A stretch of DNA of 64,000 nt from Oscillospiraceae bacterium (GCA_017513135.1 JAFWDH010000022.1:248001-312000), one strand, 5' to 3'; counted from the stretch's first letter, positions 8,953 through 17,622 are shown. Notes: a model not told the origin generated them from the sequence alone. Numbers and translations: made by a program.

Positions 8953-8972
8953 TTCGATGTTATCTCCTTTGT

Positions 8973-9845
8973 TTAATGTGCCATATTATTAGCCGATGCC
9001 TCTATCTTTTCCCTGAGGAATCTCGCGGAATCGGTTATCACACTCATATAGTCCTGCCCCTTCTGGTACCAGAACTCTCCTGTAAACATCCTGACTCCCA
9101 TCCTGAGGCTGGCTTCGATGCAGCGCTCGTACTCAGTATGGCCGGTGCTGTCGCCGAAGTTCATGTCTCTGTACAGGCCCGGCTTGGTCTCCTTGAGATG
9201 AACTGCGAATATGTGCCCTGCTCCCAGCATCATGTCTTCAACGACATCATTTCCGTAAAGCACCGCGGCATTCTTGAGGTTTCCGATATCAGGATATACA
9301 CCAAGCCAGGGAGATCCGATCTCATTGACGTACTTCATTGATTTCTCAACAGTATCCATGAACGGAGTCTCCATGGTCTCGAACGCAAGTACCACTCCTG
9401 CCTTCGCCGCCATATCCACCGACTTTCTGAGGTTCTCGGAGAACCATCTCCTTGTGTCGTCATCGCCCTGCTCGTAGTACACATCGTATCCCGCAAGCTG
9501 GATGACGGATATACCGGCATTATCAGCGAATCTTATCGCCTTCTCCATTATATCCAAAGAGCGCCTGCGTGTCTCGCTGTCATGGGCCCCGAAAGGATAT
9601 TTTCTGTGTCCCGACAGGCACATCGTGAGCAGCGGAGCATCCATTGCCCTTGACAGGGTTCCGAGCTCTCTCTGCTTGGATGCATCCCATTCGAGCCGTT
9701 CCTGCCTCCAGTCCGTCTCATCCACGCTGATCTCAAGCCTGTCGAAACCGCACTGTCTGGCAATGGCGAACATCTCAGAAAAAGTCATACCTACAGGTAT
9801 CGCCTTTTCATAAAGGCCCAGTGAATAGAATCTGCCGTCTTCCAT
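8973..9845 (-). CDS. ulaE: L-ribulose-5-phosphate 3-epimerase UlaE
   Basis: Converts L-xylulose 5-phosphate to L-ribulose 5-phosphate. A TIM barrel of the xylose-isomerase-like family, 290 aa from the ATG at 9845 (close to the 284 aa of E. coli UlaE). Motifs include [68 protein letters not shown] and GEFWYQ, which supply the metal ligands Glu, Asp, His and Glu. A GTG at 9857 is possible, but GAGG sits correctly for the ATG. It begins right at the stop of the upstream beta-propeller-like gene. Confidence 0.92.
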   Translation of the reverse strand: MEDGRFYSLGLYEKAIPVGMTFSEMFAIARQCGFDRLEISVDETDWRQERLEWDASKQRELGTLSRAMDAPLLTMCLSGHRKYPFGAHDSETRRRSLDIMEKAIRFADNAGISVIQLAGYDVYYEQGDDDTRRWFSENLRKSVDMAAKAGVVLAFETMETPFMDTVEKSMKYVNEIGSPWLGVYPDIGNLKNAAVLYGNDVVEDMMLGAGHIFAVHLKETKPGLYRDMNFGDSTGHTEYERCIEASLRMGVRMFTGEFWYQKGQDYMSVITDSARFLREKIEASANNMAH

Positions 9846-9853
9846 GGCACACC

Positions 9854-10903
9854 TCACTCGTAAAGCGTATAGAGAGCGACTTCGTCAGTCTCCCTGTTCG
9901 CGGCAAAGACCATATCGTTGTCACCGTTTCTGAAATGCATGCAGTTCGCGGGACCTGCTCCGGCATCCAGGACATCGATGACATAGCCTTTTCCGTCATG
10001 ATACAGTGCCAGCAGCTCTCTGTCTTCCTGACGGTTTCCGATCAGGGCCACCTGTTTCCCGAACAGTTCAGCGCCCCAGATCGCGTGAAGGAAAGGCATC
10101 TTCTTTTCACAGGTGAACACCTCTTTGAATCCGTCAGCGCTGTCCTTGTAGACCGACAGTGTATCGCCGTGGAAAGGTGAGAGGATAAGCAGTTCTCTGC
10201 TTCCGTCACCGTCGTAGTCCTGATAGAGCATATCGCTGGTCGGCACGGCAAGAACGCATTCTGCTTTCCATTCGCCGCCTTTTTCCTGCGGCAGATCGAC
10301 TCTATATACTCCGTTCTCTGTTCCGACCATGAAGAAACCGTATCCGTTCTCCTCACAGCGGCAGAAACCGTGGTTCTTGTACAGACCGCTCACAAGCGGT
10401 TCGAGCTTGAGCTGGTTATGCTCATCGTATTCCCTGATATTCTGCGGCAATTCCGCCACCCAGATCCTACCCGGGCATGTCCAGTCATCCCTGAACGCAT
10501 GAGCGGATTTAAGGGTACAGGCGATCAAATACCACACTCCGCCGCGCTGCGCGACACCGAACCTGTGTACGAAAGGCAGGTCACACAGCACATGGCAGAT
10601 CCACTCCCCGTTTTCCCTGGTGTAGTAAACGATCTTCGCTTCAGCGGAATCGTTGGGCGAATAGAACTTCTGTGTTGCAAGCAGTACGGGATCATCGTCT
10701 GCTGAAAGAGGATACTGACACAGGGTCATGACTCCGCCGGGTCCTTCCCACAGAGTTCCCTCTTTGTTTCCTTCCAGATCGTAAATATAGCAGGGATCTG
10801 TCTTCTCAGCTGCGGTAATGATATGACGGGCTCCGTCAAAATCGAATTCCGCAACGGCATAGCATTTATTGAGATGATCTATGACTTTCTTTTCTGCTCT
10901 CAT
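9854..10903 (-). CDS. Unknown protein with FG-GAP/VCBS-like repeats in the ula operon
   Basis: I do not recognise a named family. The 349 residues have repeating beta-blade features: DFDGARHIITAAEKTDPCYIYDLEG, DYDGDGSRELLILSPFHGDTLSVY, GNRQEDRELLALYHDG, FRNGDNDMVFAAN. The DxDGDG stretch resembles the calcium-loop of FG-GAP/VCBS repeats, so a beta-propeller is likely. There is no signal peptide or membrane segment, so it is cytoplasmic. ATG at 10903 was chosen because TGGAG precedes it by 7 bases; an ATG at 10915 has an SD too close. It lies between ulaG and ulaE, where a pathway function (binding, isomerase or lactonase-like) is plausible but unproven. Confidence 0.85.
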   Translation of the reverse strand: MRAEKKVIDHLNKCYAVAEFDFDGARHIITAAEKTDPCYIYDLEGNKEGTLWEGPGGVMTLCQYPLSADDDPVLLATQKFYSPNDSAEAKIVYYTRENGEWICHVLCDLPFVHRFGVAQRGGVWYLIACTLKSAHAFRDDWTCPGRIWVAELPQNIREYDEHNQLKLEPLVSGLYKNHGFCRCEENGYGFFMVGTENGVYRVDLPQEKGGEWKAECVLAVPTSDMLYQDYDGDGSRELLILSPFHGDTLSVYKDSADGFKEVFTCEKKMPFLHAIWGAELFGKQVALIGNRQEDRELLALYHDGKGYVIDVLDAGAGPANCMHFRNGDNDMVFAANRETDEVALYTLYE

Positions 10904-10916
10904 ATTAAACTCCATA

Positions 10917-10944
10917 CCTCTGCGCCGGGATTCCGGCGCAGAGG
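10917..10944. repeat. 12-bp intercistronic hairpin after ulaG
   Basis: CCTCTGCGCCGG (10917-10928), loop GATT, CCGGCGCAGAGG (10933-10944), perfect. On the minus-strand mRNA it ends immediately before the start region of the beta-propeller gene, without a U tract. It is therefore more likely an mRNA-stability or translation-control element than a terminator. Confidence 0.75.
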
Positions 10945-10971
10945 CTCTTTATTCAATCTGTTCTATATCGG

Positions 10972-12075
10972 TCACAGTACGCTGCGGTAAGGAACGTTCG
11001 GCTCATACTCGAAGCAGTCATGGAATCCCCTGTCATGGTGATATGCCATGCGGTCCTTGTCATCGGGATACACATAGTGTCCGCCTACTTCCCAGAAGAA
11101 GGGATGGAACTTGTAGTCCAGACGGTCTTTCCTCATCTCCCACAGGACCTTGATCTCATTGACGTCAGCCTGGAAGTTGGTCCATACGTCATGATGGATC
11201 GGTATGACCACCTTGCACTGAAGCGCTTCAGCCATGCGCAGGACGTCTGTAGCTTCCATCTTGTCCTGGATACCGACCGGATTGCATCCGAAGGCTGCGG
11301 TAGCGACATCGATGTCATAATCCTTGCCGTGTTTGGCGAAATAGATGGAATAGTGCGAGTCGCCGCTGTGATAGATGTTTCCGCCGGGGGTCTTGATGAT
11401 GTAGTTTACTGCTTTCTCGTCCATATCCGTCGGGCACTTGCCGGCAAGGTCTTCCCTGTCGGGTCCGGTGGAATCAGTTGTCACGATGCATGTGCGGTCG
11501 AAAGAGTCGACAGCGACTATCTCTATATCCTTTATCTTGATGACATCGCCGGGCTTGACTACTATGCAGCGGTCTGCGGGCACGCCCCAGTCGATCCAGT
11601 AATCGACACATTTCTGCGCTCCTATGAAGGGTACGGGGATCTCTTTGCCGTTCTCGTCCGTCGTTGTCATGCCGCTGTTGACGACATGCGCGGCGAGCTC
11701 CGCGCTCATATGGTCCTGATGATAGTGAGTTGCCAGGACCGCGTCCAGATGATTGATCATGAATGGATCGATCACGAACGGAACGTTCCTGAGGTTGGGT
11801 TGCATTGCGCGGACACCTGCCATGTTCGCCATCTGGTGACCGACCTTCATCTTGCCGTCTCCGTGAGTCCTCTTGCCGTTTCCGGCCCAGAGGTCAACAG
11901 TGATATTGGCTCCGCCGGGGGTCTTGAACCACATACCGACGCATCCGAGCCACCACATGGCAACGGTGCCGGGCTTGACCTCCCAGTTGTCGATCTCCTC
12001 CGTGAGCCAGGTCCCCCACTCCGGGAAGGTACTCATGACCCATTTTTCTCTGGTCATCTCGCTGATCTTGCTCAT
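10972..12075 (-). CDS. ulaG: L-ascorbate-6-phosphate lactonase UlaG
   Basis: Opens the lactone of L-ascorbate 6-phosphate (the PTS product) to 3-keto-L-gulonate 6-phosphate. A cytoplasmic metallo-beta-lactamase fold, 367 aa from ATG at 12075, which has AGGAGG 8 bases upstream; an ATG at 12093 lies before that SD. It matches E. coli UlaG along its whole length as I recall it: [22 protein letters not shown], metal motif [49 protein letters not shown] near the end. It is the first gene of the minus-strand ula operon. Confidence 0.97.
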   Translation of the reverse strand: MSKISEMTREKWVMSTFPEWGTWLTEEIDNWEVKPGTVAMWWLGCVGMWFKTPGGANITVDLWAGNGKRTHGDGKMKVGHQMANMAGVRAMQPNLRNVPFVIDPFMINHLDAVLATHYHQDHMSAELAAHVVNSGMTTTDENGKEIPVPFIGAQKCVDYWIDWGVPADRCIVVKPGDVIKIKDIEIVAVDSFDRTCIVTTDSTGPDREDLAGKCPTDMDEKAVNYIIKTPGGNIYHSGDSHYSIYFAKHGKDYDIDVATAAFGCNPVGIQDKMEATDVLRMAEALQCKVVIPIHHDVWTNFQADVNEIKVLWEMRKDRLDYKFHPFFWEVGGHYVYPDDKDRMAYHHDRGFHDCFEYEPNVPYRSVL

Positions 12076-12251
12076 ATTCTTCCTCCTAAGCATCTTAATG
12101 ACGCGTTATCGATCTGATAAAGGACTGCGTTTCATAATGCCGCCCCGAATGACGTAAAGCCAATCCGGCTATAAGCGATCATATAACAATCATATACGAA
12201 CCGGTGGTTCATTAATATGATCACGGCTGAAACTCTGCAGCCTTTGTGAAT

Positions 12252-12281
12252 ATGATACTTTCTTTGAGCGCACAAGGTCAA
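12252..12281 (-). promoter_or_regulatory. Candidate sigma-A promoter of the ulaG operon
   Basis: Read on the minus strand: -35 TTGACC (12276-12281), spacer 18, -10 TATCAT (12252-12257). It would give a leader of about 170 bases before ulaG. The leader contains a direct repeat ATCATATA (about 12178-12195) that could be an operator half-site. Confidence 0.5.
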
Positions 12282-12442
12282 TATAAAACTGCATAATAAA
12301 CGGATTTTATGAGATGTGTCCAGTATTTTCGTCAACTTCGACTAATACGATCATAAATTAATGTGAATTCTGCATATATGCATAATGTCCTTCAAACCTT
12401 ATGCTGATTGTGCGTTTTTCACAAACTTGCAAAAAAAGCACC

Positions 12443-12500
12443 AAAACAAACAAATATCAAACAAAAAGTCATTGATTTTGTTTCATTACTCAAGTAACAT
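12443..12500 (+). promoter_or_regulatory. ulaC promoter with DeoR-type operator-like repeats
   Basis: -35 TTGATT (12472-12477), spacer 17, -10 TAACAT (12495-12500), and AAAGGAGG before the ulaC ATG. Just upstream, 12443-12467 is built of CAAA-type direct repeats (AAAACAAACAAAT then CAAACAAAAA), the style of sequence bound by DeoR-family repressors in Bacillota. The regulator encoded at 15933-16712 is the obvious candidate. The rest of the divergent interval (12076-12529) shows no gene. Confidence 0.5.
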
Positions 12501-12529
12501 TACTGTGTGAGAAAGGAGGAGTATGTCCA

Positions 12530-13009
12530 ATGGCAGATATATTCAAGGATATCGTAGAAAAAAAGCATTATTCATTTATAGACGGTGAAGGGATCACCTG
12601 GCAGGAAGCCGTAAGGCTCAGCCTTCTTCCCATGGTCGCTGACGGGTCCGTAAGCGAGGATTTCCATGAGGAGATCATCGCATGCATCGAGAAGTACGGT
12701 CCCTATATGGTATTTGACCACAATGTCGCGATGCCCCACACCACAGAGAACGCAAAAGGCGCATATAAGACCGGTATCGGTTTCATGGTCTCCGAGAAGA
12801 TGATAGATTTCGGGTTTGATGAAGACGGAGAGCATAAGGAAGCCAATCTTTTCTTCACACTGTCTTCCGCAAATCCAGATGAACACACCGACAACATCAT
12901 GCAGCTTTCCAACGTCTTCGTGAACGATGACCTTCTGGACGCGCTGCAGGCAGCAAGAACACCGGAAGATATTCTTGCCGCTGCGGAGAAGTATCCCTGC
13001 GAGGAGTGA
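12530..13009 (+). CDS. ulaC: PTS ascorbate-family IIA component
   Basis: Takes phosphate from HPr and gives it to the IIB protein. A 159-residue fructose/mannitol-type EIIA of the UlaC class. The active-site His is in HNVAMPHTTENAKGAYKTGIGF (about residues 62-83), followed by LFFTLSSANPDEHTDNI. ATG at 12530 follows AGGAGG; an ATG at 12523 is out of frame. It is the first gene of the divergent operon ulaC-ulaA-ulaB; in E. coli the order is A-B-C, so the order is rearranged. Confidence 0.93.
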   Translation: MADIFKDIVEKKHYSFIDGEGITWQEAVRLSLLPMVADGSVSEDFHEEIIACIEKYGPYMVFDHNVAMPHTTENAKGAYKTGIGFMVSEKMIDFGFDEDGEHKEANLFFTLSSANPDEHTDNIMQLSNVFVNDDLLDALQAARTPEDILAAAEKYPCEE

Positions 13010-13026
13010 TCCTCACCCATTCAACG

Positions 13027-13051
13027 GAATAAACCGCTCCCGCGGTTATTC
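13027..13051. repeat. Intercistronic hairpin ulaC-ulaA
   Basis: GAATAAACCGC (13027-13037), loop TCCC, GCGGTTATTC (13042-13051), with one bulged A. No T tract follows. It belongs to the series of hairpins between the genes of this locus. Confidence 0.55.
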
Positions 13052-13088
13052 ATAACAAAATGTTCATTACAGAAACAAGGAGAGAGTC

Positions 13089-14582
13089 ATGCAAATTCTT
13101 AGCGCGATTTGGAACTTTTTTGCGACCTACATTCTGCAGAAAGCTCCTTACATGGTCGGCTTCCTGACCCTCGTCGGCTACTGCCTCATGGGCAAAAAGT
13201 GGTACGACACACTGGCGGGAACCCTCAAGGCCATCATCGGAATGCTGATCCTTAACGTCGGTTCAGGCGGACTGACCAGCAACTTCCGTCCCATCCTTGC
13301 CGGTCTCAAGGACCGCTTCAACCTCACTGCCTGCGTCATTGACCCGTACTATGGTCAGAACGCAGTTACCGCCGGTGTTGAGGAGACATTCGGAAAAGGC
13401 TTCGCACAGGTCATGACCCTGCTGCTCATCGCCTTTATCGTCAACATCCTCCTGGTCCGCTTCAACAAGATCACGAAGTGCCGCACACTGTTCACCACCG
13501 GACACGTCCAGGTACAGCAGGCCGCCACGGCTTACTGGCTCATCCTGTTCGCACTTCCCGCACTGCGCGAGAACAACATCGCCCTTATGATCGTCATGTC
13601 CGTCATCCTCGGAGCCTACTGGGCAGTCGGATCCAACCTGACAGTCAAGCCCATGCAGGAGCTCACAGAAGGCGCCGGATTCGCGATCGCCCACCAGCAG
13701 ATGTTCGGTATCCGCCTCGGCTACTGGCTCGCTGACAAGCTCTTCGGAGACAAGGGCGGCAAGAGAAAGGTCAAGAAGGTCGGCGATCTTGAGATGCCCG
13801 GCTTCTTCTCCATCTTCAATGAGAACATGGTCTGCACCGCCATCCTGATGACCGTCTTCTTCGGCATCATCATGAGCGTCATCGGCAAGGACTTCTTCGT
13901 AGCCAGCGGCGCGACGAAAGAGTCTGAAGCATTCGCATTCTATGTATTCAACACCTGCCTGCAGTTCGCAGTTTACCTCGCGATCCTGCAGCTCGGTGTA
14001 CGCACATTCGTTTCCGAGCTCACAGCTTCCTTCCAGGGAATCGCTGACAAGCTCCTCCCCGCATCCGTTCCCGGAGTCGACTGCGCAGTCTGCTACGGTT
14101 TCGGCGATTCCAACGCCGTGACCTTCGGCTTCCTCGCCGGTCTTGCCGGACAGATCGTTGCCATCGTGACCCTGATCCTCCTCGGATCTCCCACGATCAT
14201 CATCTGCGGATTCGTTCCTGTGTTCTTTGACAACGCCACCATCGGCCTCGTCGCCAATGAAAAGGGCGGACTCAAAGCCTGCCTTGTCATCCCCTTCTGC
14301 TCCGGTCTCATCCAGGTATTCGGTGCCGCTCTCATCGCGGGCTGGGTCGGCCTTGCCGATTACGGCGGATATCTCGGAATGTTCGACTGGGATACAGTAT
14401 GGCCTCTGTTCACCGTAGTGATGCGTTATCTCGGCTATGTCGGCGTCGCGCTGGTCGTTATCGTCCTTCTTGCGATTCCCCAGATCGAGTACCGCATGGA
14501 TCCGGAAGGCTACTTCCTGATCACAGAGGACTACGATGCCTATGTTGAGCACAGGGAAAAGATGAACGCTGAGAAAGCGTAA
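13089..14582 (+). CDS. ulaA: PTS ascorbate-specific IIC permease
   Basis: Membrane channel that brings in L-ascorbate for phosphorylation. 497 aa with about eleven hydrophobic segments and the UlaA/SgaT signatures: KAIIGMLILNVGSGGL, CVIDPYYGQNAVT, GHVQVQQAATAYWLI, SNLTVKPMQELTEGAGFAIAHQ, CYGFGDSNAVTFGFLAGL, PVFFDNATIGLVANEKGG. The IIC is separate from IIA and IIB, as in other ascorbate systems. ATG is preceded by AAGGAGAGAGTC. The gene is noticeably richer in C-ending codons than its neighbours, as highly expressed genes here appear to be. Confidence 0.96.
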   Translation: MQILSAIWNFFATYILQKAPYMVGFLTLVGYCLMGKKWYDTLAGTLKAIIGMLILNVGSGGLTSNFRPILAGLKDRFNLTACVIDPYYGQNAVTAGVEETFGKGFAQVMTLLLIAFIVNILLVRFNKITKCRTLFTTGHVQVQQAATAYWLILFALPALRENNIALMIVMSVILGAYWAVGSNLTVKPMQELTEGAGFAIAHQQMFGIRLGYWLADKLFGDKGGKRKVKKVGDLEMPGFFSIFNENMVCTAILMTVFFGIIMSVIGKDFFVASGATKESEAFAFYVFNTCLQFAVYLAILQLGVRTFVSELTASFQGIADKLLPASVPGVDCAVCYGFGDSNAVTFGFLAGLAGQIVAIVTLILLGSPTIIICGFVPVFFDNATIGLVANEKGGLKACLVIPFCSGLIQVFGAALIAGWVGLADYGGYLGMFDWDTVWPLFTVVMRYLGYVGVALVVIVLLAIPQIEYRMDPEGYFLITEDYDAYVEHREKMNAEKA

Positions 14583-14619
14583 TCTCCTTTCACAGTACGA
14601 ACATCTGATTTATAATTAA

Positions 14620-14643
14620 CGGGATGCCGGAAACGGCATCCCG
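14620..14643. repeat. Intercistronic hairpin ulaA-ulaB
   Basis: CGGGATGCCG (14620-14629), GAAA tetraloop, CGGCATCCCG (14634-14643), then CTGAAAAAAG. There is no T tract, so it is probably a processing or stability hairpin, and ulaB remains in the operon. Confidence 0.7.
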
Positions 14644-14698
14644 CTGAAAAAAGAAAAAACGGTCAGGGACCGATCAACAAAACCTCGGAGGTATATAA

Positions 14699-15007
14699 AT
14701 GGCTAAACTCGATAACAAAAAGCTGCTCGCCTGCTGCGCCAACGGCGCCGGTTCTTCTCTTATGATGGAGAACGCCATCAAGAAGGTCATGAAGAAATAT
14801 GACGTCAAGTACGGTGAACTGCGTCACTGCTCCGTCTCGGAAGGCAAGAGCGCTGCCCGCACGTATGACGTTATCTTCTGCGCACGCACCTTCGCGAAGA
14901 ACTTCGATGAACTCGCGGCAGCCGGCAAGACGGTCATCGCACTGAAGAACGTCATGTCCGACAAAGAGATCGAAGCTGCCCTTCAGGAAGCTGATCTCCT
15001 TGACTGA
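14699..15007 (+). CDS. ulaB: PTS ascorbate-specific IIB component
   Basis: A 102-residue lactose/cellobiose-like IIB. The phosphorylated Cys is in LACCANGAGSSLMM near residues 11-24; two adjacent Cys occur, and the second aligns with the P-loop position. It receives phosphate from UlaC and gives it to ascorbate during passage through UlaA. ATG follows CGGAGG by 7 bases. About 170 bases, with a hairpin, separate it from the HAD gene. Confidence 0.93.
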   Translation: MAKLDNKKLLACCANGAGSSLMMENAIKKVMKKYDVKYGELRHCSVSEGKSAARTYDVIFCARTFAKNFDELAAAGKTVIALKNVMSDKEIEAALQEADLLD

Positions 15008-15060
15008 CCCAGTGTTCTGAAGCACGGATACCTTCTGTGCAAAAAAGCATTGATAACATC

Positions 15061-15090
15061 TGTCTCCCGTGTCACGGGATACGGGAGACA
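15061..15090. repeat. Inverted repeat after ulaB
   Basis: TGTCTCCCGT (15061-15070), 10-base spacer, ACGGGAGACA (15081-15090), perfect. There is no T tract. A second inverted pair, AATGACCGG (15103-15111) and CCGGTCATT (15145-15153), follows directly before the HAD start. Possible partial terminator or leader structure controlling the distal genes. Confidence 0.55.
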
Positions 15091-15178
15091 GCCAGGATAT
15101 TGAATGACCGGAGTATACCGAGGACAAGGAATCCTGGGCATATCCCGGTCATTTAATATAGTGAAGAAAGAATACATT

Positions 15179-15919
15179 ATGATCAAAGCAGTTATTTTCG
15201 ATATAGACAACACCCTGTACGACTATGACAGAGCCAATTCAGCCGCAATGGCCGCTGTTGAAGACTATGCGGCGGAGCATTTTGGCTGGAGCAGGGACGA
15301 GACCGAGCGAAAGGTCAAGAATTCCTTTGAAGAGATCCGCGCCGCTCACGGCAAAAAAGCCGTGATACACAACAGGCTGGTCCGGTTTCAGAGGATACTT
15401 GAGAAGGAAGAGATCCCCCTTTCTCCTCATGCACTGAAGATGTACGATATCTACTGGGACACTCTTACTGCTTCTTCTGTCCTGTTTCCCGGTCTTGTCG
15501 ATACCCTTGATCACCTTAAGGCACATGGATACAAACTCGGCATAGGAACAAATATGACCTCCGTCATGCAGTTCAGAAAACTGGAGGCTCTCAGCATTCT
15601 GAAGCTGTTTGACTTTGTTGTATCCAGCGAGGAGGCAGGTTATGAGAAGCCCGACAAAGTCCTCTTCATGCTGTGCGTCAGCAAATCCGGATGCGATGCC
15701 TCGGAATGTCTTTATGTCGGCGACAATCTGAAAAGCGACATACAGGCTGCAGAGAGGGCCGGTCTCAGAGCGGCGTGGTTCGTTCCGGAAAAAGAGCCTC
15801 TTCCCGACGGCGCTCCGCTCCCGGTCGATCATATCGGACGGCAGGAAGCTGACGGCAGCGTATTGTGCTTCTCTGAATACGAGGAGCTCCCGGACCTGAT
15901 CAGAAAAATACAGATATAA
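15179..15919 (+). CDS. HAD-superfamily hydrolase (YjjG/GS1-like)
   Basis: A 246-residue HAD phosphatase. Motif I is FDIDNTLYDYD (residues about 7-17), motif II is GIGTNMTS, the Lys is in EKPDKVLF, and motif IV is YVGDNLKSDI. It has an alpha-helical cap between I and II, so the substrate is probably a small phosphate ester. ATG at 15179 gives the usual N-terminus; an ATG at 15104 lies in the hairpin region. It sits between ulaB and the DeoR regulator, so it may remove a toxic sugar phosphate formed during ascorbate use. That is inference. Confidence 0.88.
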   Translation: MIKAVIFDIDNTLYDYDRANSAAMAAVEDYAAEHFGWSRDETERKVKNSFEEIRAAHGKKAVIHNRLVRFQRILEKEEIPLSPHALKMYDIYWDTLTASSVLFPGLVDTLDHLKAHGYKLGIGTNMTSVMQFRKLEALSILKLFDFVVSSEEAGYEKPDKVLFMLCVSKSGCDASECLYVGDNLKSDIQAAERAGLRAAWFVPEKEPLPDGAPLPVDHIGRQEADGSVLCFSEYEELPDLIRKIQI

Positions 15920-15932
15920 AAAAGACAGAGAA

Positions 15933-16712
15933 ATGAAAAAAGACAGAAAAAGTGTAGACGCGCGCCAGCAAGGCATCCTGAAGCTGGTACAGGAGAACGG
16001 CGAGATCCGCTCCGAAGACATTGCCAGTCAGTTCGGGATCTCACTTATGACCGTAAGGAGAGACCTTGATTTTCTGGAGCAGAAAGGACGCCTGAGAAGA
16101 ACGCACGGCGGTGCCGCGACTCTCGAAGAGTACTACAACAGCAGAAAGATCAATTCAGAAGTCAGCGAATGCCGGGATAGGATATCCCGCCACTCCGCAT
16201 CATTTGTTAACAGCGGAGATACTATATTCATCAACGGCAGCCGCACAGCGCTCAATCTTCTGAGATACCTGGGAGACAAGAATGTGCAGGTGATCACCAA
16301 TAACGGATGGGCGCTGGACGAAGAATACCCTCATGGCGTCTCGGTGCGCATCACCGGAGGCGACCTGCGCGGCCGCATCATGGTAGGCGAACTCACGATG
16401 CAGAGCATACTGGAGACACAGGCTGACAAGACGTTTATCGGATGCGCCGCCGTATACGAAAACGGTGAATTCGTGTACGACATCCCTATGGAGATAGGCA
16501 TAAATGAAGTTATGATAGCAAAGACCCGCCAGCATCTTTACATACTGGCGGATCATACGAAACTTCATATGAGATCAGAGCGGCACAACGCTTACGGCAG
16601 CTGCACATACGACAGGCCCTATACGCTCGTGACAGACGATCAGGCTGACCCCGACATCCTTGCGCAGCTCAGGCTGAGCGGCGCGGACATCGTCATCGTT
16701 CCTTCTGACTGA
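15933..16712 (+). CDS. DeoR/GlpR-family transcriptional regulator, probable ula regulator
   Basis: A 259-residue repressor. The N-terminal helix-turn-helix is typical of DeoR: ARQQGILKLVQENGEIRSEDIA, then FGISLMTVRRDLDFLEQKGRLRRTHGGA. The C-terminal sugar-phosphate-sensing domain (ISOCOT type) shows DTIFINGSRTAL, VQVITNNGWAL, RITGGDLRG, DKTFIGCAAV and ILADHTKL. It lies 13 bases after the HAD gene and is the likely regulator of both ula operons, sensing a phosphorylated intermediate. E. coli UlaR belongs to the same family, but identity as UlaR is inferred from position. Confidence 0.9.
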   Translation: MKKDRKSVDARQQGILKLVQENGEIRSEDIASQFGISLMTVRRDLDFLEQKGRLRRTHGGAATLEEYYNSRKINSEVSECRDRISRHSASFVNSGDTIFINGSRTALNLLRYLGDKNVQVITNNGWALDEEYPHGVSVRITGGDLRGRIMVGELTMQSILETQADKTFIGCAAVYENGEFVYDIPMEIGINEVMIAKTRQHLYILADHTKLHMRSERHNAYGSCTYDRPYTLVTDDQADPDILAQLRLSGADIVIVPSD

Positions 16713-16715
16713 CAG

Positions 16716-17546
16716 TCAGGATTTCAGAATAAATCTCTCTATTATCTCTGCCACCCCGCTGTTATTGTTATCCCTCTCGGTCACATAATCTGCAGCTTCC
16801 TTTACATCTGCGGTGGCGTTGCTCATAGCGCATCCGATACCGGCTGCTTTTATCATGGGAAGGTCATTCGCTGCATCGCCTGCGGCTATCGTATCTGCGA
16901 TATCGACCCCGATAAGTCCGGCCATCTGCCGGAGAGCATTGCCCTTATTAAGGCCTTTCCTTACTATCTCACAGTATTCATTGCTGGAAAAAAAAGTATC
17001 TATCTCCCCTTCTGCCCAGGATGATATCCACCTGCGGAACTCCTCAAGCGGAGCGGGATCGTTAAGATCGATTATGAGCATCTTGACCGGCTCGTCCCTG
17101 AGTTCCGATATGTCTGGGATCACACCGTGTTCCATAAGTATCCTGGAGCAGTACAGTCTTATTATGTCATTATCGCATCTCGGCTCGACCAGCACTTTAT
17201 CTTCCGAATAGGTCTGGATGTGTATTCCCCTTCTCTCCGCTTCCCGGAAGCATCTGACGACCGCATCAAGCGGAAGTGTGGACCTGTATATGACCTTTCT
17301 TCTTGCAGTGTCGTAAAGGATGCCCCCGTTGAAAGCTATCAGGTAGCATCCTTCCGAAGTGAGTCTCAACATCTCAGCCTGATATACAGCGCTTAACAGA
17401 GGTCTTCCGGTAGTTATTATCACGCTGTGGCCCTGCCCGAGCATCTCATCTATGGCTTCTCTGTTACGGTCAGGTATGCGCTTGTCATCCGTAAGCAGTG
17501 TGCCGTCAAGGTCCAGGAACAGCGCTTTTTTACTTTCAAGTCTCAT
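16716..17546 (-). CDS. Cof-type HAD-IIB phosphatase
   Basis: A 276-residue Cof-type sugar-phosphatase-like protein. Motif I is FLDLDGTLLTDDKRIPDRNREAI, motif II is IITTGR, and the end motif is IAAGDAANDLPMIKAAGIGCAMSNA, followed by ADYVTERDNNNSGVAEII, which is classical for this subfamily. ATG at 17546 has AGAGG 7 bases upstream; a TTG two codons earlier is too close to it. It converges on the DeoR gene with only 3 bases between stops and no terminator in between. Substrates of Cof proteins are broad (sugar phosphates, PLP, nucleotides). Confidence 0.9.
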   Translation of the reverse strand: MRLESKKALFLDLDGTLLTDDKRIPDRNREAIDEMLGQGHSVIITTGRPLLSAVYQAEMLRLTSEGCYLIAFNGGILYDTARRKVIYRSTLPLDAVVRCFREAERRGIHIQTYSEDKVLVEPRCDNDIIRLYCSRILMEHGVIPDISELRDEPVKMLIIDLNDPAPLEEFRRWISSWAEGEIDTFFSSNEYCEIVRKGLNKGNALRQMAGLIGVDIADTIAAGDAANDLPMIKAAGIGCAMSNATADVKEAADYVTERDNNNSGVAEIIERFILKS

Positions 17547-17622
17547 ATCCAACCCTCTCCATGCTTCAGAACGCGTCTTTTATAACGATATTATACTAGA
17601 AAACAACCATTTGGAGGAAAAC

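Noticed and set aside
11020-12117. 365-codon open frame on the plus strand
   Set aside because: Antisense to ulaG over its whole length. The protein is Asp/Val/His-rich with no family features.
13263-14552. 429-codon acidic open frame on the minus strand
   Set aside because: Antisense to ulaA. Strong codon bias of ulaA leaves the opposite strand open; there is no RBS or recognisable domain.
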